A stretch of DNA of 64,000 bases from positions 6,200,001 to 6,264,000 of the forward strand of contig BSBM01000059.1 of the NCBI GenBank assembly GCA_027924585.1. The letters are read 5' to 3'. Source of the DNA: Larix kaempferi. Lineage: Eukaryota > Streptophyta > Pinopsida > Pinales > Pinaceae. The notes beneath the pieces are model-generated. The model was not told where the DNA came from, did not search any database, and saw nothing but the letters and a program-made list of their open reading frames with translations. The position numbers and the translations under genes are program-made. Shown here piece by piece: positions 58,335-64,000 of this stretch. Position 1 is the first letter of the stretch. Each line of letters begins with the position of its first letter.

Positions 58335-58339
58335 CACCA

Positions 58340-59040
58340 GGATCGCTTGTTAAAAATTAACAGCATTCTCCTGTGTCAAATATTATCTTATTAGTAACCA
58401 TTGTGGTACTTTGGTGCAAATGTTTTTCCTAACTCATTGTTTCTCCATATTGTGTGCCTAGTGCCACCTCTCTATGTCAATGCATAAATCAACCTCTTCT
58501 TGGTTTGTGGTTCTAGTTGGCCTTGTTTTGGGCCTTGTAGTGGTTCTATAATGTCATGGCCATAGTCATTGACACATTAAAACACCTTAGATCTAAGCCC
58601 GAGGTGAATCAGGATTCAAAGTCAAATCCCAGTTGCTAGTACCTCGTAGTCGTCAGTGATCACTCGTCACCTTGCAAAGCTAAGCGGTGAGTGCATGACA
58701 TGAGTGAGTGAATGAGTTAGTGTACCAAGGTTTCTTTCCTCCCGAATTTTATTATTTAATAATATACCATCAGAAACAATCCCACCATGGTGATGTGCTC
58801 TATAGAGCAAAAACCATAGAAAATCATGCATTAGAACAACTCCATCAGCAATAAATCTGCCTTTTTGTCTTCAATACTAATGTTAAAATCCTTGACAATT
58901 TAAGCCTTAACTTAAGTGAATCAACAAGAGATATAAGTGTTGGAAACAACCAAACCATGACTAACACCCAATAAATAGTGTGCAACTATAAATAGTGAAG
59001 GACAACCATAACATGGGCTCCTAATAAGTCAATTTTGATA
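58340..59040. other. Intergenic DNA, nothing assigned
   Basis: No gene or element recognised. It separates the degenerate gene to the left from the dispersed repeat copy to the right. Confidence 0.35.
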
Positions 59041-59042
59041 AT

Positions 59043-59116
59043 TCGAAAACACCATGCAATCAAAGAAGAAATGAAGTCCATGTTCATAGTCTCATGATGA
59101 ATAAGATTGTCATTTA
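59043..59116. repeat. Dispersed direct repeat, right copy
   Basis: Partner of 57166-57237. On the minus strand, just upstream, a frame reads ALTKVVSIMDKAEAGNINFK and LFKELLEANIREIMK, which looks protein-like but is unrecognised. Confidence 0.7.
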
Positions 59117-59413
59117 TGACAACATTAATGACAAAGAACATTGATTGACAAACCAATGCCAAGTATTTCGAAGGATGATGACAACATTGGAGAAGACATG
59201 CCAATCGATTAATTTTCATGATCTCCCTAATATTTGCCTCTAACAACTCTTTGAAAAGGGATTTGAAATTAATGTTTCCAGCCTCAGCTTTGTCCATGAT
59301 GGAGACAACCTTAGTTAAGGCTTGCAAACATTGATAATCCATCAACATCTAAATAACATGAGCTCTAGTCTTTTAATACAATAATTAAAAAAATCAACAA
59401 CTTTGTGTCCTAG

Positions 59414-60034
59414 GCACAAAATGTTACATATTATGGGTTGAAATTGCATTCTACCAATGAATTCCCTACTGATACTGGACCTACTTCTACTTACAATCTG
59501 ACTTTGGGTGCCTTAACTACTGGAAGTGGAAAGAGTGTGTCCGTAGACGTTGATAGTGACAAGAGAGCATCTCTGTATATTGATGGTGACATGAGTGATC
59601 TTGCACTTGAATTTCACAAAGTTCCATCTTCTATTTTAGAGTTTTCATCTAATAATGGATTTTCGGCTGATACTGGACCCACTTCAGTTTACAGTCTCCC
59701 TCCAGGTGATGAAATTACTACTAGAAGTAACAAGAGAGAATTTGTAGATGTTGATGGAGACAAGAGTGTTGTAGATGCTAAGAATGACAAGAGTTTGTTT
59801 TTGCAAACATAATGTACACCTGATGAAGTTCATGAATTTCCATCATCTGAGTTGGAATTGCATGCTAATAATGAATTTCTTGCTGAAACTGGGGCTATGG
59901 TATCTTACAGTCTTCCTATGGGTGTTGAACCTACTATTAGAAATGAAGAATTAGCATCTATAGATGTTGATGTTGAGAATAGTGCTTTCATAGATGTTCA
60001 GTTGGTTGATGTTGGGGATTATGATTACATATAG
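59414..60034 (+). pseudogene. Reading frame of three ~66-residue repeats, one stop
   Basis: The plus strand encodes three diverged copies of a module. Copy 1 starts LKLHSTNEFPTDTGPTSTYN, copy 2 LEFSSNNGFSADTGPTSVYS and copy 3 LELHANNEFLAETGAMVSYS. Each continues through a Thr/Ser/Asn stretch to SVDVDSDK, FVDVDGDK or SIDVDVEN, so every module ends in an acidic Asp/Val run. Copies 1 and 2 are joined by VPSSI and copies 2 and 3 by EFPSSE. One TAA (59810-59812) interrupts between copies 2 and 3, in the same frame. A TCCTAG before 59414 could be an acceptor. The protein is unrecognised: low in hydrophobics, no signal peptide, no membrane segment. The Asp-rich loops could bind metal ions, which is speculation. 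Confidence 0.5.
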
Positions 60035-60312
60035 ACTAGTGGGGAGACGTTGGTCCAAGGCAATCAACCTACAATAATTGTTGACATATTAGAGATATGG
60101 TTTTTCCCTCAATAACCAATAACGAAGCACAAAGCCATATGGAATATACCATGAATTCATAATCGGTCCAAATCTCCAACATATCATTCACCATACGCTG
60201 AAATTACTAACTATATAATACTAGTAACATAACCAGTTACATACCAGTAATGGTCAACAAAGCATAACCTGTAAACAAAACATAACTAGTACCAGGACAA
60301 AGCATAACTAGC

Positions 60313-60950
60313 AACAAAGGACCAAGCATAACCTGTAAACTAACTCATTGCCATATCGAATTAACCACCTCATCCATAATCAATTCATAATTGGAACAAT
60401 TATCCAATACAAATATCAATAGTTGGATGAGGATGATACCACACACTAAGGAACAAAAGCCCAATGCATAATTGTTATGGCACCTCCCTAATAACATAGC
60501 AGAAACCCTACCAAAGCGTAACGAGTAACAAAGGACCAAACATAACCTGTAAAAATACTCATTTCCATATCGAATTTACCACCGCATTCATAATCAATTA
60601 ATGATTGGACATATCTCCAACACAAATATCAATAGTTGGCAGAGGACGATACCATGCACTAAGCAGCAGAAACCCGATGCAATATTTTATGGAACCTCCC
60701 TCATAAGAGAGAAAAAATCCTACCAAAGCACTCGCAATAACAAAGGACCAAGCATAACCTGTAAAACTACTCGTTGCCATATGGAATTTACCACCACATT
60801 CATAGTCAATTCATGATTGGACTATATCTCCAACACAAATATCTATAGTTGGCAGTAGATGATACCACACACTAAGCAACCGAAACCAGGTGCAAAATTT
60901 GTATGCCACCTCCTTCATAACACAAGAAAAACCCTACCTCAACAAAAACC
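60313..60950. repeat. Satellite-like tandem repeat, ~213 bp unit, 3 copies
   Basis: Copies at 60313-60526, 60527-60738 and 60739-60950 each start AACAAAGGACCAARCATAAC and contain ATATCWATAGTTGG and a GATACCA(C/T)(A/G)CACTAAG block. A partial copy precedes at about 60240-60312. Copies differ by about 10-15 percent by eye. Short frames inside are by-products. Confidence 0.85.
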
Positions 60951-61485
60951 CTACCTTGACAAATACTTACAACAAAATACTTAGAAATTAAAACAAGGGA
61001 CAACCCCTAACTCTGCAAATACATTGCAAATCTCCTTCTAGCAATACCATACGGGCTTTCATAGGTATTGAGGGAAAAACCCTATCTCAACAATCAACAC
61101 AAGCAACCATTTAGGGTCTACCAATACTAGCTCTATCTCCAACATTGTTTTTTAGACAAATTTGAGTTCCATTACTGCAAATTTGGTGAATGAGTTCCAC
61201 CTGAAATACTAAATTAATGTCCCAGGTGAAGACATCGCCAATGTATGAATGGTACTAGGAATGCTGCTACCGCCCCATGTAATGGTACTAGGAATTCTAC
61301 ACCATTAGGAAAACATGATGAATTTGACTTGGACAAGTCGGCCTCAAATAATTTAGAAAACAATATGAATATCCAGAGATTCGAAATAAAATCAAAACCA
61401 CCTAATTAGCAAATGAAATCAAAACCACCTAATTCGCACCCAAAAATGCAGAGATTCGACTCAATAGAGGAGGGTTTCAACTTAC
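60951..61485. other. Intergenic or intronic DNA
   Basis: No exon recognised. If the frame at 61486-61665 is a first exon, this would be its intron. Confidence 0.3.
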
Positions 61486-61665
61486 AATTTCCATTGAGGG
61501 TCTGCGGGGATATGTAGACACGGCCGGAGCGGGTGCCCCAAATAAACCAACTTCAATAGCCCTCGTAGCAATTGCATAGTGAAAGTTGCATAGTGAGGGT
61601 CTGCGGGGATATGCAGACACGGCCGGAGCGGGTGCCCCAAAGAAAACAACTTCAATAGCCCTCAT
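61486..61665 (-). CDS. Possible first exon with a duplicated 33-residue module
   Basis: From an ATG at 61665 the minus strand encodes MRAIEVVFFGAPAPAVSAYP, then RRPSLCNFHYAIAT, and a second copy RAIEVGLFGAPAPAVSTYPR, ending RPSMEI at a perfect GTAAGTTG donor (61485-61478). The DNA unit is 99 bp (copies start near 61496 and 61595), so the duplication keeps the frame. The segment is more GC-rich than its surroundings. The Ala/Pro/Arg-rich, acid-poor composition would fit an organelle transit peptide, but no second exon was found downstream. It may be the 5' end of a real gene or a chance open repeat. Confidence 0.35.
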
Positions 61666-61802
61666 AGCAACTGCACAGTGAAGGAGAACATGAAATTGTA
61701 GCCGGTTGCATGTAGGGGGGTGCCGTCGAACTAGAGCAACATAGCGTTTTGTCCAAGCTCGACAGAGATAGGTATGACGTTTTGGTTATGTTTTGTTTGA
61801 TG

Positions 61803-61880
61803 TTTAAAATATTATAATATCATATTAATTAAATTATAATATACATTAATTAAATTATAATATATATTAATTAAATAGTA
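61803..61880. repeat. AT-only tandem repeat, ~21 bp unit
   Basis: Three to four copies of ATTATAATATAYATTAATTAA. The low-complexity AT content makes this a likely slippage product. Confidence 0.8.
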
Positions 61881-63880
61881 ATATAATGGGACTTTGTCTG
61901 TGTGCTAATTGTGTTGATGGTTCTAGAATAGTCGTTGCAACATTGCAACACAAACAATGCTCAAGGGTGCTTTGGTTAGGGTGGAATTATACAAGTGTTG
62001 GTGACCTATTATGTGGCACAATTTCTTATATCTGAGGTGTTTTTGGTATGGAACTCACCCTTCTATCATATAGACATGGTTCACTACCAATGTAGGCACA
62101 AATATTGCATTATCCATGATTTGTTAGGGGTTTAACAAGGCCTACGGTGGTGTGAGAAAGGGGTTGTCAAGGCTCAACATTTATTATAAGGAATCCCAGA
62201 TCTAGTGGAATCATTGGTAGGAGGATTGCAATTGGAAATTATGGGCAGAGAACCATGCCATGGATGAAGGTACTATGAAAATGGTATCACAAATGTTGAA
62301 GCTGAGGGAATTATTGCATAGGGAATTCACCACCTTAATATTGGTCACTAGTTCACAATATTTAGAATCGAATACTCAACTAGGAGCTTTGAAATCCTTA
62401 GTAATTAGAAAAAGTATGGCTTGCTTACAACTCCCACGAGAGTTAGTTTTATATCCTTCCCCTTTGACCTTTCCAGCACTTGCGGATCCCTCACTCAATG
62501 GCTTCTCTTGGGTAAACAATGAGTATGTGGACATTCAAGTTGATGGACTCCTAATCCAACTATGGGGTATCAAATAGTTGCAATCAACTGTATGGGTTGA
62601 CTTTATGTGGACATGCATGCAACAAATTCAACAATGGAGACTTAAGTAAGGCCAAACGGGTAGAATTTCTACTTTATTTTTTATATTTTTAGAATATTTT
62701 TCCATGTCGTTTTGTTGTTGTCTCAATTTGTGCCCTAACACCCTGTCGAGGCAATTTATATTGGATTAGGGTAAATTATGTTGGAAATTTTTTTGATGAA
62801 GAATTATATCTTTTTGTTTGTTGGAAAAAACTAGTTCATCCATAAATTTTTGCCATTCAAAATATGCCCTTTATTATGAAGTAAAAGCACTAAAAGGATT
62901 TAAATAAATAGTCGTTGAAGAAAAAAAAGATGGCGATATTAGTAACACCAAATTATTTAAAAAATGACTTAAAACCAACTTTTAAAACATTACTACATCA
63001 ATTAAATAAATAGCTCATAAAAAGGGGGTTGATTGTAGGAGAACCACTTTTAATTTGGGAACACATTTCAAGAATCTTTCGCTAAAATATTTTACATAGT
63101 CTATTTGTAACATTATTGTTTTTTCCCACTTAATCTTAGTTTCTAAGACTTAGTAAAACATATAAATGAAATCCATAATGTGTTTTTATAAAAACTTGGT
63201 TAATAAAAATGATAAATAAAAAATTATTTGCAGTGCCCATTCACCAAGTGACTTGCTTCTTTTTCTTGTTTATGAAGAAAAACGTAAGTAGTCACTTAAC
63301 CCATTCTATTAGAAATGAGTTAACACAAGGCCTAATTGCCATCACATAATGGATCACGATCAAAGGACATCAATATGTGATGGAGTTTAAGAAGTCCATG
63401 TACTTTGATACGGAAGCACAAACATCTTATTAAAAATGAAACGCAAAAATGATATTGTTAATAATGACTATTAGTTTAAGAAGCATAAAAAAGATATTGT
63501 TGATTATCATTTTTGTTTAGCAAGATCAAAATAACTAAGTAACACAGAATAACATAATAGCTACTAAGTAATAACAATTGTAGCAATTTAAGTTACCAAT
63601 CCATTTGTATAAAACTTATGATAATTGTTCTAATATGAAATAACCCATAAATTAACACATAAATCCTATAACTTCATTTTGTATCTTTCTCAATCGACAC
63701 ATGTTCGATTCAAACCATTACCACTACAACCTCCAGGAACACCCACGCTACTACACATGTAGAACATAATTAGATTAGAAAACTAATTTTCAAATATAAC
63801 CAAGTTAATCAGCAAAATGAACATATGGTGAGTGCATTTACTTTAACCTAAAAACATTGCGTACCTCTACTTTTCAACAA
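61881..63880. other. Intergenic DNA; one unassigned open frame
   Basis: A plus-strand frame at 62260-62577 (LREF-like LKLRELLHREFTTLILVTSS, PSLNGFSWVNNEYVDIQVDG) is mildly protein-like but matches no family I know. The rest, especially 62.7-63.8 kb, is strongly AT-rich and featureless. Confidence 0.35.
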
Positions 63881-63887
63881 TTAAATA

Positions 63888-64000
63888 TCATTCATCTTCT
63901 TCTTCATCCAACTCAACATCTGTATCAGGATCTGGTTCTGAATAGATACTGATGAAAGGATCATTCACATCGTCATCGACATCAAAGTCATCTTCGCTAA
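63888..64000 (-). CDS. Acidic C-terminus of a gene running off the window
   Basis: The minus strand is open from the window edge and ends SEDDFDVDDDVNDPFISIYS, EPDPDTDVELDEEEDE and TGA. Such Asp/Glu tails occur at the ends of several plant nuclear and transposase-like proteins, including some hAT transposase-like proteins, so family cannot be assigned from the tail alone. The body of the gene lies beyond 64000. Confidence 0.5.
   Translation of the reverse strand, partial: SEDDFDVDDDVNDPFISIYSEPDPDTDVELDEEEDE

Noticed and set aside
60020-60050. ACATATAGACTAGTG as a right-hand CACTA terminus pairing with 46677
   Set aside because: It resembles the inverted end only loosely and lacks the 22 bp subterminal repeats. 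The end at 47210 fits much better.

Overview
The window looks like nuclear DNA from a seed plant. It is AT-rich, very gene-poor and full of decayed transposable elements. Coding pieces are short and separated by GT...AG introns, and the recognisable families are plant ones: a phenylcoumaran benzylic ether reductase-like exon, a plant Ptta/En/Spm (Transposase_24-like) domain, Copia elements primed by the plant initiator-Met site, and a plant LINE RNase H. The low gene density and mixture of degenerate Copia, LINE, hAT and CACTA relics would fit a gymnosperm, but that is an inference, not shown.

Layout. 0-12 kb: AT-rich intergenic DNA with many small tandem duplications, a ~700 bp pure polypurine block (3.06-3.78 kb), a reductase-like exon with a stop codon (6.6-6.8 kb), a 223 bp tandem duplication (7.1-7.6 kb) and exon-like fragments on the minus strand at 9.8-10.4 kb, one resembling a CBM48 glycogen-binding domain. 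12.6-14.8 kb: a complete but internally deleted Copia LTR retrotransposon with two LTRs, primer site, shortened gag, polypurine tract and 5 bp target duplication. 15-35 kb: intergenic DNA with local duplications, a hAT transposase remnant (27 kb), an LTR-like end (28.5-29 kb) and a LINE reverse-transcriptase remnant (33.7 kb). 35.7-36.6 kb: a minisatellite of about 25 copies of a 35 bp C-run/G-run unit that can fold on itself, with a tRNA-like sequence next to it. 37-40 kb: a LINE-type RNase H relic and a degenerate Copia gag with two zinc knuckles. 43-45 kb: two adjoining exons of DNA ligase 1 (minus) and one SWIB-domain exon (plus). 46.7-47.2 kb: a CACTA-type MITE. 49.9-50.4 kb: three phased exons of an unrecognised protein.

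The centrepiece is a minus-strand gene at 51.75-55.64 kb. Reading-phase-compatible exons join a SET-type methyltransferase domain to a plant Ptta/En/Spm transposase-associated domain, an arrangement that recalls the primate SETMAR fusion. Between the two domains lies a tandem series of duplicated ~25-residue exon modules in various states of decay. One in-frame TAG occurs near the 3' end, so the gene may end there or be a young pseudogene.

57-64 kb: an unrecognised degenerate ORF, a plus-strand reading frame of three ~66-residue repeats, a ~213 bp satellite-like trimer, a possible first exon with a 33-residue duplication, and at the right edge the acidic C-terminus of a protein that continues outside. 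Apart from the SET/transposase gene and perhaps the DNA ligase, SWIB and 50 kb exons, nothing here looks like a complete working gene. All exon boundaries were read by eye from splice signals and phase, without transcript data.
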